Positions 54,889 through 64,000 of a DNA stretch of 64,000 nt are shown piece by piece. The stretch's first letter is position 1; every line of letters begins with the position of its first letter. Below the pieces are notes generated by a model, which saw nothing but the letters and a program-made list of their open reading frames with translations, did not search any database and was not told where the DNA came from. The position numbers and the translations under genes are program-made. The stretch is from Thereva unica. Its lineage: Eukaryota > Arthropoda > Insecta > Diptera > Therevidae. The stretch is taken from contig OX465284.1 in assembly GCA_949987705.1 (NCBI GenBank), positions 108,979,163 to 109,043,162 on the forward strand, given 5' to 3'.

Positions 54889-57800
54889 CTTCTTTAAACT
54901 CCTTTAATCCCTCATGGGACATAGGGCGGAAACAGTTGCCCTCCAGCGGACTCTGTTTTGCGCGACAGCTCTTAGCTCCGACCAGGATCTCCCAGTTGTT
55001 GCGGCTTCTTCTAGTAGGGTTCTCCTCCACGTTGTTCTAGGTCTTCCTACTCGACGGGAACCTTGCGGATTCCAGTCAAGGGCCTGTTTGGCTAGATTTT
55101 CGTTTTCGCGTCGCAAGGTGTGGCCAACCCAATTCCATTTCCTTCGCCTGATTTGATCGTCTATCCTTTCTTGGCCGGCACGGCGCCATAGTTCTTCGTT
55201 TGAAATTCTATCTTGCCAGCGGATTTTTAGGATACGACGAAGGCATCTGTTGATGAAGACTTGTAGGCGCCCTGTGATGAATTGGGTGACTTTCCATGTT
55301 TCGCAACCATACAAAAGAACTGCCTTAACGTTGGAGTTGAACAGCCGCAATTTGGTGTTAGTGGAAATCACCGTTGATCTCCATATGTGGGACAGGCATG
55401 CATAAGCGCCTCGTGCTTTATTTATTCTGGAACTGACGTCTTCTTCTGCCCCGCCATTTTCGGTAATAATGCTACCGAGGTAGCAGAATTTATTTACCAG
55501 TTCCACGTCACGGTTATTCAGTGCTGTCCGTTCAATGGTGTTTGCATTTCTTTAGTTTTAGTCGGATTTAGCCTTAAGCCTGCTGGACTACTTTCTATTG
55601 CCAAATTGTTTAACATGTCTTTGAGGTCCTGGTGTCTGTGGGCCAGCAAACAGATATCATCGGCGTAGTCGAGATCCTTAAGGCGGTCTAACAAACCCCA
55701 TTGTATGCCGCCTGTTCTACTATCTAGAGCGCCGACAAGGATGTCATTTATTACTATAAGAAATAGTAAAGGCGAGAGTAGGCATCCTTGTCGTACTCCT
55801 GAGCTCACCTCGAAGCTGTCGGATAATTTTCCATTATGGAGAACTCTGCATTTGGAATTGTTATATAGGGCTTTTATCAATTCTATTATTTTATCAGGCA
55901 GTCCACGTCGCCGTAGTGCCTGCCATATAAAGCTCCTATTGACCGAGTCGAACGCTTTCTCATAATCTACGAAAGCAAGGTAAAGGGGGGATCGGAATTC
56001 AGTAGACTGCTCCACTATTATTCGTAAGGTGTTGATATGATCAATACATGAGCGGCCCTTCCTGAATCCGGCCTGCTGCCTCCTAAGCGTTCGGTCTACT
56101 GCCTCACTTATCCTAGATAGTAATAAATGGGACAAAATTTTGCCCACAGTAGATAGTAAACAGATGCCTCTCCAGTTGTCGCATATTGTTAGGTCCCCCT
56201 TTTTTGGTATTTTGACTATGATACCTTCCGTCCAATCCTCCGGAAAGGTACAGGTGTTCCATGCTATTTGTAGGATTGGCTGAAGCGCATCTGCTATGAG
56301 GCTTGAGTCGGCTTTCAACAATTCTGGCGGGATGCCATCTTTCCCAGCTGCTTTACCATTGGCCATCGCATGAATTGCGGTTACTATTTCCGTCTTGGAT
56401 GGGGCCCGGGTGGTGATTCGAATTGGCTGTGCATTGTTGCTGGTTTCCTGAGGTTCCTGTGTAAATGAACCATTCAGGGCGGCGAAGAAGTAATCTCTCC
56501 ATCTTTGGAGCTGCTCCTCGTCGCTGCACAGCAGCCTTCCATCCGCACTCTTAACGGCATGCTTTTTAGTAGAGTGCTTTCCCGAGAGCTGTTTAGTGAT
56601 TTGGTACAGCACCTTACTGTTGCCTGTGTTTGCCGCGTTTTCCGCTTTTTCTGCGAGCTCGTTTATCTGCTGCCTTTTATCACGCCGGACACTTCTCTTT
56701 ACCTCCCGGTGTAATTGGGAGTATTCCCTTTCCAGTTGATAACGTATTTCAGGGTCGCTTGTAGAGTTTACTTTATTTTTTAGGGCTCTCCTGCGTTCTA
56801 TTTTTTGCCAGGTTGTGTCCGAGATCCAGTGTTGCTGGTTTCTTTGGACATAACCGATGCTTGTTTCCGCAGCCGTCAATATTGCGCCCTTTGTCCTACT
56901 CCACAGCTCTTCAATATTTGTGTCGTCAGAAACGTTGTGCTGGTTTAATATTAGTTGTAGATTTCCAGCAAATTCCCGCTTTTTAACGCTCTCCCGCAGA
57001 AGATCTACGTTGAATCGTCTACGGTTTATAGCATCGCGTTGTACGTTTCTGATTGCGGCGATTTTAAGGCGAATAGTTGCTACAACCAAATGGTGGTCGC
57101 TTCCAGTGTCTGCTCCCCTGAAACTCCTGACATCCTCAAGGATAGTTCTCCATCTGCGGCTGACGGCCACGTGATCTATCTGATTTCTCGTCCTACCATC
57201 GGGCGATACCCAGGTCTCTTTGTGTATCTTCTTGTGACAAAAGTAAGTTCCACCTACCATAAGTTGGTGGGAGCTACAGAAGTCAACGAAAAGCTCACCA
57301 TTGTTATTGGTAACTTGGCTTAGACCTTGATTTCCAATTGTTTGTTCAAGGCCGGTGTTGTCACGGCCGATCTGTGCGTTTAAGTCACCCATTAATACAA
57401 TGAAGTCTCCCCTCGGAATAGAGCGAAAAACCTCATTCAGCCGCAAATAGAACTCGTCTTTGATGTCATCTTCAGCATCCTCAGTTGGAGCATAGCATTG
57501 GACTACCGTAGTACTTCTTAGTCTGGTACGCAGGCGCACGGTAATAATCCTCTCAGAAACTGGTGACCAGCTAATGAGGCTGGACCTGGCTTCTTTGGTG
57601 AGTATTACACCAACGCCACTCCTACGGCTTTCAGTTTCGTTTCTCCCAGAATATAAAAAGGACTCACCATTTGGGCAGATATGTTCCCCCGCATCGGGCC
57701 ATCTGGTCTCGCTAAGTCCCATAATCTTGATTTTATATCGATTCATCTCGTTGAGGACTTCATCCAGCCGTCCCTCAGCCAGCAGTGTTCTCACATTCCA

Positions 57801-58151
57801 TGATCCGATTCGTGTCCTTGTTCGAAAAGCAAAGGTCGTCGTCGTGTTGTCCATCCGGTTCCGAGGCATTGTTTGCCGATTCGTAGCAATGGTGTTTTTT
57901 ATGGGAGCGGGTTGCTAACCCTCAGCCCAACCGACTTAAAACTCTGTTTTGTGGCGCAGAGAGTTCGCCATTCGCCCGTCTCCCGTTAGCTCCTTCCGAA
58001 GAAGTACCCAGGGGGCACCGCGGGGAGGTGGGATTAGGACTTGCTAACAGGTCTGCTAGGTGTTTGTCTGCAGTGACTTTTCTCGGGTTTTGGCAGAGGT
58101 GGCAAATCGGGTACCACCACTTTCCGAGGTCTTTGTTAGCCGTTTGCCCCC
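54889..58151 (-). mobile_element. Near-full-length RTE-like LINE (RTE-alpha), 3,263 bp
   Basis: Minus-strand element with a perfect 12-bp duplication. The 5' UTR is about 280 bases (57870-58151). A 783-codon ORF (55518-57869) begins with an APE-type endonuclease (GSWNVRTL, GLSETRWP, LMGDLNAQIG, SDHHLV within the first 280 residues), then RT blocks QAGFRKGRSCIDHINTLR, VDYEKAFDSVNR, GVRQGCLLSPLLFL and catalytic YADD near residue 735. The frame then breaks: compared with the copy at 3655-5551 a 10-base segment between two GCATTT repeats is missing near 55544, so the C-terminal 200 codons (54904-55506, LLYGCETW, GRPRTTWRR) are in another frame. The tail ends in a short CTT repeat. Known role: target-primed reverse transcription. 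An unbroken ORF would be about 990 codons, typical of RTE. Confidence 0.93.
55518..57869 (-). CDS. RTE-alpha endonuclease-reverse transcriptase (main ORF)
   Basis: The only long open frame in the window, 783 codons, starting at ATG 57869 (MPRNRMDN). Endonuclease is roughly residues 15-285; a basic linker with KRSVRRDKRQQINELAEKAE sits near 410; RT fingers and palm lie about 480-760. Essential residues seen: WNVR asparagine, SETRWP glutamate, GDLNAQ, SDHH, and YADD. The thumb and C-terminal domain have been lost to the frame by the 10-base deletion, so the product would lack them. It could still be transcribed from an internal 5' UTR promoter, but autonomous mobility is unlikely. Confidence 0.85.
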   Translation of the reverse strand: MPRNRMDNTTTTFAFRTRTRIGSWNVRTLLAEGRLDEVLNEMNRYKIKIMGLSETRWPDAGEHICPNGESFLYSGRNETESRRSGVGVILTKEARSSLISWSPVSERIITVRLRTRLRSTTVVQCYAPTEDAEDDIKDEFYLRLNEVFRSIPRGDFIVLMGDLNAQIGRDNTGLEQTIGNQGLSQVTNNNGELFVDFCSSHQLMVGGTYFCHKKIHKETWVSPDGRTRNQIDHVAVSRRWRTILEDVRSFRGADTGSDHHLVVATIRLKIAAIRNVQRDAINRRRFNVDLLRESVKKREFAGNLQLILNQHNVSDDTNIEELWSRTKGAILTAAETSIGYVQRNQQHWISDTTWQKIERRRALKNKVNSTSDPEIRYQLEREYSQLHREVKRSVRRDKRQQINELAEKAENAANTGNSKVLYQITKQLSGKHSTKKHAVKSADGRLLCSDEEQLQRWRDYFFAALNGSFTQEPQETSNNAQPIRITTRAPSKTEIVTAIHAMANGKAAGKDGIPPELLKADSSLIADALQPILQIAWNTCTFPEDWTEGIIVKIPKKGDLTICDNWRGICLLSTVGKILSHLLLSRISEAVDRTLRRQQAGFRKGRSCIDHINTLRIIVEQSTEFRSPLYLAFVDYEKAFDSVNRSFIWQALRRRGLPDKIIELIKALYNNSKCRVLHNGKLSDSFEVSSGVRQGCLLSPLLFLIVINDILVGALDSRTGGIQWGLLDRLKDLDYADDICLLAHRHQDLKDMLNNLAIESSPAGLRLNPTKTKEMQTPLNGQH

Positions 58152-58163
58152 CATATACTCATT
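58152..58163. repeat. 12-bp target-site duplication of the RTE, right
   Basis: CATATACTCATT, matching 54877-54888 exactly; marks the true 5' end of the RTE. Confidence 0.92.
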
Positions 58164-58225
58164 AGGGTAATTCTCAAATCATCAGCATATCACAAATCAC
58201 AACAAAGTCATAAACGCTGTGGAGA

Positions 58226-58250
58226 GTTAGGTTAGGTTAGGTTAGGTTAG
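58226..58250. repeat. (TTAGG)n tract at a LINE 3' end
   Basis: Five GTTAG pentamers without interruption, the same as the insect telomeric repeat in another phase. On the minus strand it forms a (CCTAA)n terminus directly after the 3' UTR of the RNase-H LINE at 58251-59075. It is more likely the LINE tail than a telomere remnant. Confidence 0.8.
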
Positions 58251-59075
58251 ATATGGCTGAACTGTTGGTTTAAGCACATACACTTAGGCCAGAAAGATAG
58301 GCCCATTGTGATGCCATAGTGATCCCACTTTAAACCTGATATTAAAATGTCGTTTCTTCGCTAAAACCATCTCGAGGAAGTAATGAATCTTCTAAGTTGC
58401 GGGATCCCAATCTTCGAGATTTGCGCAAGGGTGCTTAGAAAGGGTTCCTCAAATGTGGTTAACCTTATTCTGCTTAGGGCCGGGCAGTGACAGAGGAGAT
58501 GTAGTACACTTTCTGCCTCGTCCAGATTCTTACAGCCTCTGCAGAAATCGTAGGTCTCAAGACCTAAGCGAGTCGAATGCGTCCCTATCAGACAGTGTCC
58601 GGTCAGCACTCCCACTATAACTGAGAGGTCTTGTCTCCCGAGGCTTAGTAGTGAGGTGGTCCGCCTGAGATCGTAAGAGGGCCAGGTTAATTTGGCGTAT
58701 TTTTTGTGTATTTGTTAAGATCCCTCCAATGCTTTTTTGCTTGGTGGTGTTTAAAGGTGGCCCAATGCATACCAACTCTTTTCTTTTCTAGGAGAGTAGC
58801 GGTCAGTTTTACAATTCCCCTCTATATTTTGGTGACCGGGCACCTATACGAGGCGGGTCCTGAGCTGTTGAGCCATTTCGTTAAGAAATCTGCGACATTC
58901 AGAGGTAGTTCTAGAGCTATTTGTGCAGGAGCGCAGGGCTTTCAGAGCCGCCGGACTGTCTGAGAAGATGTAGACAGTCCGGTTCCTATCGCCTTGCTGG
59001 TTGATTTGCAGAACAGCCTCTTGTATTGCTAGAACCTCCGCGTGGTCTGTGGAGAGTCGCAGTTGTGACTATTTC
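58251..59075 (-). mobile_element. RNase-H LINE 3' part, second copy
   Basis: Minus strand: STDHAEVLAIQEAVLQINQQ, VYIFSDSPAALKALRSC and the VPGHQNIEGN block (58810-59070) form an RNase H domain with its catalytic Asp/Glu region. A spacer leads to the C-terminal Cys/His segment (58361-58615; LTGHCLIGTH, FCRGCKN, LLCHCPALS). It resembles the copy at 3050-6530 and belongs to the same broad family. 5' RT and endonuclease are absent, and stops lie in the RNase H. Confidence 0.82.
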
Positions 59076-59870
59076 GCATTCTCGTAGTTCAGTCACAAGT
59101 TGTGACAATCCTGATGGTTACAGCAAAATATGATGATGAGGTTCTTTAACAAGACTTCTTTCCTTCTGTAAAGACTTAAAAAAAGAAGTTTTTTAATTGA
59201 CATTGCAGTTGGCAACCCCCATATTCTAAAAGCAGTCACAAGTCACAACGCAATCACAAGTGTATGGTGAGTCTCAACTTGAAGACCTATACTAAAGGAA
59301 AAGTAACGTAGAAACGGACTAGAAGTGAAACAGACATACAGACAGACGACAACAGACTTCTGTCAATATTGACATATAAACTAAAATAAGAAGCTCATAA
59401 GAAGTAAGCATCAGTCGCTAAAGCTTGTGACTTATGACTGATCACAATTTTAGAATAGGGGGTTAATCACAATTTCGTAATATTTGACATTTCGCAGTTC
59501 CACCACAATTACGGTGGAATTCTTGTGATGAATGTTGTCTTTTTCACAGAGGCTATGAAACAGCTGATCTGTTACCAGATGTTTCTTGTCATACTTGCTT
59601 GTGACTTGTGACCCGTCAAAACTCAGAACTGGTCTAAGTGGTATCAGACACGAAACAGTATTGTGGGTGGAACAATGATCTCTGTAGGAGGAGGAGACAA
59701 GTTAGAAAACCATTTACCAGGACTAAGGTCTCGGGTAACTGAAACCACTACAAGAAAGCCCTCACAGATCACAATACAAAGCTGAGTAGACCCAATCGAA
59801 GGTAATGGAAAGCTTTCTGGGAAAAAATAGACAAGCTTCCAGCTTCTTCTTTTTAGGTAGCATGTTCAAG
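59076..59870. other. Intergenic piece with repeated CACAA/TTGTG blocks
   Basis: CACAAGT, GTCACAA and TTGTGAC recur in both orientations through 59085-59620. It contains the 59214-59464 inverted-repeat element. No ORF of note. Confidence 0.4.
59214..59464. mobile_element. MITE-like element, 251 bp
   Basis: Left arm AACCCCCATATTCTAAAAGC and the complement of the right arm (AACCCCCTATTCTAAAATTG) both continue into AGTCAYAAGTCACAA, about 35 paired positions with a small gap. Non-coding interior. No clear target duplication. Confidence 0.55.
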
Positions 59871-60110
59871 CTCAGGAATCGCCCTTTGTACCACCACTAG
59901 TCCGACATGTCGTTCAATTCGTGGTGCAATGTCTAGTAGTAAGCTTGACCTGAGATAGAAATAGAAAAAGAATATGAAAGGTTATTGGTGGTCTGGTGGA
60001 TGCATGACGAAGCCTTGTAATATCGCGTCGGGGTCTGTATAAGAGGCCCATTGTTTGTCGGCCCTATAGTGCGGGTTTCCAGTGATCTCCACTTTTGGTT
60101 GTCTAGCAGC
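59870..60110 (-). mobile_element. Family B LINE 3' UTR fragment
   Basis: GTACCACCACTAGTCCGACA followed by TGTCGTTC and GTGGTGCAATGTCTAGTAGT align with the UTRs at 9315, 16725 and 39625. No coding sequence attached. Confidence 0.6.
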
Positions 60111-60131
60111 TTCTTTCTTCTTCTTCGACCT

Positions 60132-60284
60132 GGAGGGTGGTCAATCTGCCGAATTGACCTGAATCGGAACAACGAAGAAACTAAGCAAGAAACCGCATTT
60201 TTCAAAGCGGCACCGACAGCAACGTATCCGTTACGGGGACGTCCCGCTCGGACCCCCAGTTAACGGATCAAAGAAGAAGAAAAG
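60132..60284 (+). mobile_element. 3' end of RTE-beta-like LINE, truncated
   Basis: Partner of 144-291. A frame reads NEETKQETAFFKAAPTATYP and RGRPARTPS before the stop; the last part matches the C terminus of the RTE-beta copy at 61700-62631 (AAPTAAYPLRARPARTAS). It ends GGATCAAAGAAGAAGAAAA. Confidence 0.65.
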
Positions 60285-60698
60285 ACAATGGTCTCCACTT
60301 AGTTGGCTAGCAACAGGTGGTAGTCAATGTCAAAAATAGTTGTTCGATTCCACCTATTGGGCTGCCGACCATCTCGGTCTCCAATCCCCGGAGAGAGACT
60401 CCCTGCTTGACTAGGTAGTCGGCTTTCTCGCTCCCCTCTATGTTCCTATGACTGTGAACTCAGACGAGAGTCACGTTATACTTATTACCAAGCCTATCTA
60501 ACTCAGCTCTGCATAGCTCCACTATCTAGGAACATATTTTTACCGAATCCAGAATCCTCACTGAAGGCTTGACTATCTATGAAAATTCCAATATTACATC
60601 TTTGTGTCAGTTCTAAGTTCATTGTCTGGCAGGCCTTCTGAATCGTCAGCATTTCTGCCTGAAGATGTTGGGCTTGCCTGTATCTAGTGGCTGATCGA
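60285..60698 (-). mobile_element. LINE RNase H fragment (third RNase-H copy)
   Basis: Minus strand: QAQHLQAEMLTIQKACQTMN and IGIFIDSQA (60503-60695), then degraded LDRLGNKYNVTL and a GSEKADYLVKQGVSL block around 60380-60470. These are the DSQ and GNEKAD motifs of a LINE RNase H. Different in sequence from the copies at 3050 and 58251. Confidence 0.7.
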
Positions 60699-60780
60699 CC
60701 TCTTAGCATCACAGGTGTTACACTAATAAAGAATTTGGGTTGGAGTGACCACATGTTCCAAATAGCCAAATTGCCATTTT
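60699..60780 (+). mobile_element. Family B RT thumb scrap
   Basis: Reads SITGVTLIKNLGWSDHMFQI then AK, equivalent to the LRVTLTEDLRWNDHIFQIAK block of the 39592-41285 copy, in opposite orientation to the neighbouring RNase H fragment. Confidence 0.6.
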
Positions 60781-61699
60781 TGTTAATGAAAGAAAATTTA
60801 TTATGTAAGAACTATAAAACACCTTCCAAAATCTACAACAACAGCAAAAAAACCCACAACCAAAATCCCCCGCCCTCAAATTTTCACTTCTCTTAACTTA
60901 AATAATTCTAATTGAACTTAACACAAACTCCACAACTGTGTGCCAGTGAAATACCGAAAATCCTAATGTTCCAAAAAGCAATTGGACAGATTAAGCTCAT
61001 TGCTAGCACGTCTTCAACAAGATGTAAACTGCCTTAACTTCTCTATCCCCCCATACCCTACTATATGCTGCTCATATCACATCCACACATACATCCGACG
61101 GCCATGGGGGTAGATTAACCGCACCAGCTGGCTAAATCTATACGTATATTGAATTGGATTTTGTTTGCGGTTTTTGTTTGAGTCCTTGTTATCAGAGAGT
61201 GCCACACATTCCCTCTCAAAAAAGGACCCGAAAATTGCCTCCTGCGGCGGCTATACAGGTACAATCGTTCACCAAACTTCCTAAACAATATCGTAAATTT
61301 CACTCTTCAAATTGTCAAACTTGTGCTGCTGTGGAGAGATGACTTTATGGAAGTTGGTTATGGCCTTCAGAATGGATGGTGATGTTGTGAACTATATTTT
61401 GAGGGTATCCTGATATGCCTGAAGTCTTTATACTCATAAGGGGAGGGAGTCCTTTTTCCATATAATGTTTAAGCTAGTGGCACACACGGTGTTACATAGA
61501 AGCACTTCAGGGGTTTAGATGTGATTCCGTTGCTGGTTCAAGAGGAACAATCGCATCGAAGTAGTAGAAGCTTTGGGTGTGGGGATACGATTGCAAATTG
61601 CAGTACTAGGAATTGTGAGGATGTCGGAATAATTTTATTATTTCTAAGTTAAGATGTCATTCAGTTTCATATTCAAACGAAAGCAGCTTAAGCATACAA
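60781..61699. other. Intergenic stretch, no gene recognised
   Basis: A-rich and C-rich patches (60780-60880), small ORFs without domains. A pair of overlapping 62-codon ORFs at 61115-61342 has no recognised motif. Confidence 0.4.
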
Positions 61700-62631
61700 A
61701 AGAAGGTGACGTGGGATTTTGCGTGAAGCATTCGATGGACGTCTCGGAGTTCGATACGGCGCGGCGCCAACAACTTTGTAACCGACTTAATGTTCGCGGA
61801 CGATACCGTAGTCTTCGCCGACACGAATGCAGAAGCAACGGACATCTTATACGACATTTCCCGCATCGCCCAGACATACGGATTAAAAATCAATGCAGAA
61901 AAGACCAAAGTGCTCACAACGGACGGATCGAGGGCCAGTGTTCACCTCGATGGAACCAAATCGACCAGGTCCCGATGTTCAAGTATTTGGGATCATTGGT
62001 TGAGGAAACGAAAGTAGCATCGACGTCCGACGTACACAGCCGCATCGGCCAGGCAACAGCAGCCTTCGCCTCGCGCAAGTGGTGCATATGGAAACGAACA
62101 AATATTTCCATCAAAACAAAAGTACGCCTTTGCCGAACGTTGATCCTTCCGATTCTTCTTTATGGATCTGAAACGTGGACACTGCTCAAACTGGACGTTA
62201 AGAAGCTCGAGATCTTCCGAATGCGATGCTTGAGGCAGATCTTCGGTGCCTCACTAAGCGTTCACCTTCGAAACGCTACAGTCAGACAAAGATGCGATCA
62301 GCAGATACTGATCGAAGAAGAAATGCAAAAACGTCGACTACGGTGGTTTGGATATGTTTGCCGAATGGATGATGATCCCTTGCCACGTAAACTTCTCTGG
62401 CGAAACGATCCCGCAGACTGGAGAAACCAGCGATCGGCGCCGAAGAAAACATGGCTAAAGAATATTGAGGGTGATCTAAAGAATCAACGTTTATCAGTTA
62501 CCGAGCTCGCCAAACACTGGCAAGAGTGGAAACGAATCGTGAATAGAGTTCGAGACCCAGCGGCACCGACAGCAGCATATCCGTTGCGGGCACGTCCCGC
62601 TCGGACCGCCAGCTAACGGATCAAAGAAGCA
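61700..62631 (+). mobile_element. RTE-like LINE (RTE-beta) 3' part, best copy
   Basis: From a deleted GDV block, then catalytic FADD (LMFADDTVVFADTNAEATDI, about 61785-61845), YGLKINAEKTKVLTTDGSRA, KYLGSLVEETKVAS, LPILLYGSETWTLLK (about 62140-62180), IFRMRCLRQIFGAS, LRWFGYVCRMDDD and APKKTWLKNIEGD to the stop near 62616. A 320-codon ORF (61654-62616) covers most of it but its first 110 codons are out of the native frame; a frameshift lies near 61965. The tail is GGATCAAAGAAGCAG. Endonuclease and RT fingers are missing. Confidence 0.85.
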
Positions 62632-64000
62632 GATAATGTATACCATCGCAGTTTAAAGGTGCTTGGGAACGTTCAATTCCACTTATCACAACTTTAAAAG
62701 CAAAAAGGTCCCTTTCAAGATATCCTGTTTCTGTTTTCATTCTTCTAAAAGCAAAATTTATTTTTCAAAACTGCACAAACCCTTGAACTTTGGCTTTCAT
62801 ACAAAAATTGTTAATTTAAACCTTTAAAATTTTAAAACTGTCCATTTGACTGTGCATAAATATGAATACATCACCGACCGACCGACCATCCAACCCAGCA
62901 CAGCCTCAATAAAATTGTAATGAACCTCATCCTTTTTATTCTGCTGTGCTGTTGTCCTTTGTATATAGGTAACGATTATTTAATTCACTGTTTTTAAATT
63001 CAAATTTTCAGGATTATGGCAGTATGGCCAGGTGGACGACAGGTACAGTCATGCATATTAAAATGCTTTCAAAACCGCTTAAAAGTCTCAGGTTAACAAA
63101 TACAGGGTGTGCGGTGTGTGTAGGGACTTTTTTTGGCTCAGGTTTTATATTTATACAAAGTCTATTTTTGTTTATAATCTCTTTGGCAACAAGAACAACA
63201 AATTCAATCTGAATATATTTATTTTTGTGTTGAATTTTCAGGAATTGGATTGAGGGTGGAAAAGTGCCCATGAAACATAAGCCGAGACCTTGAAAATGAT
63301 GCACATTATTTGCATGTGCTTATCGCAAAAAATAGACTCTTGATGAAGTCCAGCCAATAGTTCTACATATTAAAGTAGCCTGTCCTAGGGTAGAGCGAGT
63401 GGAGCGGTCGCTCTAGGCGCCATGTGGTAAGGGGCGCCAAAATGAATGCAAAAAACAATTTCGAGCAAAAAATAAAATTTTGATGGCGTTGTTTGTAGCT
63501 AGCCAAGTCTATGTACTCATCAACATGACTCGAACACGGCACAAGCAGGGAGCACTGACTCCAAGACCGATCGTACATAACCTTAGGCCACATCCTGCTC
63601 GCGATCCATGGAGCAGACTGAATACGGCGGATCTAAATTCGATAAAAACCGCAATCCTAATGTGTAAACAATCGTGCTGAAGTAACGACTAGTACTGCGT
63701 GAATGTACTACTAACGATGGACTGTGAATACCAGGCGAACTTCGGTTTGAATTAGCCTTCCATTGATGATACGAAGCTCTGCCATGGGCGACCGTCCTTT
63801 CTCGCCGAGCGTGGTATCAATATAAAATTACCTTAAAAAAACTTTTGAAAATGGAGCACTTCTTAACGCTCCAAACATTTCTGGGGCTCCCACAGCTCCC
63901 AAAAGAACGACTTACAAGGCCAGTTAGATACTTTTGTATCCATGCTTCAAGGTGTCGAATGTGGTCCCAGTAAAGGAAAGTTTTCGGGATTCTTTTTCAG
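62632..64000. other. Intergenic stretch to the window end, no gene recognised
   Basis: AT-rich with small overlapping ORFs. The stretch around 63385-63425 (GAGCGGTCGCTCTAGGCGCC, GGGGCGCC) has inverted blocks of uncertain meaning. Nothing else recognised. Confidence 0.4.

Noticed and set aside
58226..58250. Telomere or interstitial telomere remnant
   Set aside because: Only 25 bases, placed exactly at the end of a LINE 3' UTR; a LINE tail is the simpler reading.
61654..61985. N-terminal part of the 320-codon ORF as protein sequence
   Set aside because: The RT motifs of this region (FADD, KINAEKTK) are in a different frame, so the ORF start is an artefact of a frameshift.

Overview
The window looks like nuclear DNA from an insect, most likely a fly (Diptera). 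The evidence is long AT-rich intergenic stretches, intronless phosphatidylethanolamine-binding protein (PEBP) genes of insect type, and a dense layer of insect-type LINE, Ty3/gypsy, hAT-like, PIF/Harbinger-like and tRNA-SINE debris. I saw no bacterial operons, rRNA genes or CRISPR arrays. The species cannot be fixed from the sequence alone.

Only two host protein genes are convincing. They are a divergent pair of PEBP paralogues about 3 kb apart: one on the minus strand (12361-12895), broken by a 2-base deletion, and one intact on the plus strand (15911-16447). Both have the same length and motifs. The space between them is filled with transposon pieces.

Layout. 0-0.3 kb: tail of an RTE-like LINE. 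3.0-6.5 kb: a minus-strand RNase-H-bearing LINE, split inside its RNase H domain by a 1.9-kb RTE copy with an 11-bp target duplication. 9.3-10.7 kb: fragments of a Jockey/CR1-like LINE (family B) and a 120-bp TTA-flanked hairpin. 11.9-12.1 kb: a TTAA-flanked hairpin. 12.3-16.6 kb: the PEBP pair with its invading elements. 16.7-19.6 kb: family B UTR with a tandem duplication, then a decayed RTE. 21.3-26.6 kb: a broken LINE with an internal tandem array, then two Ty3/gypsy pol remnants. 29.4-29.8 and 34.4-34.6 kb: minisatellites. 31.2-36.6 kb: a hairpin, two SINE copies in opposite orientation and a 664-bp inverted-repeat element. 39.0-41.3 kb: the 5' part of an RTE cut by a family B LINE. 43-46.2 kb: foldback and MITE-like elements and a LINE scrap. 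47.7-48.5 kb: an RTE 3' part. 50.5-53.4 kb: a nested complex holding a hAT-like element with R1-type gag coding sequence inside, and a TTAA-flanked element. 54.9-58.2 kb: a nearly full-length RTE with a perfect 12-bp target duplication. 58.2-62.6 kb: pieces of at least three LINE families.

The genes do not form a pathway. The window reads as a transposon-rich intergenic (or long intronic) region around a small duplicated PEBP locus. The most unusual signals are the hAT-like element with a LINE gag inside it; a roughly 33-nt motif that recurs at eight or more sites and forms the arms of a perfect hairpin; the tandemly amplified LINE segment; and the (TTAGG)n tract at the 3' end of a LINE. All family assignments are from reading translated motifs, with no database search.
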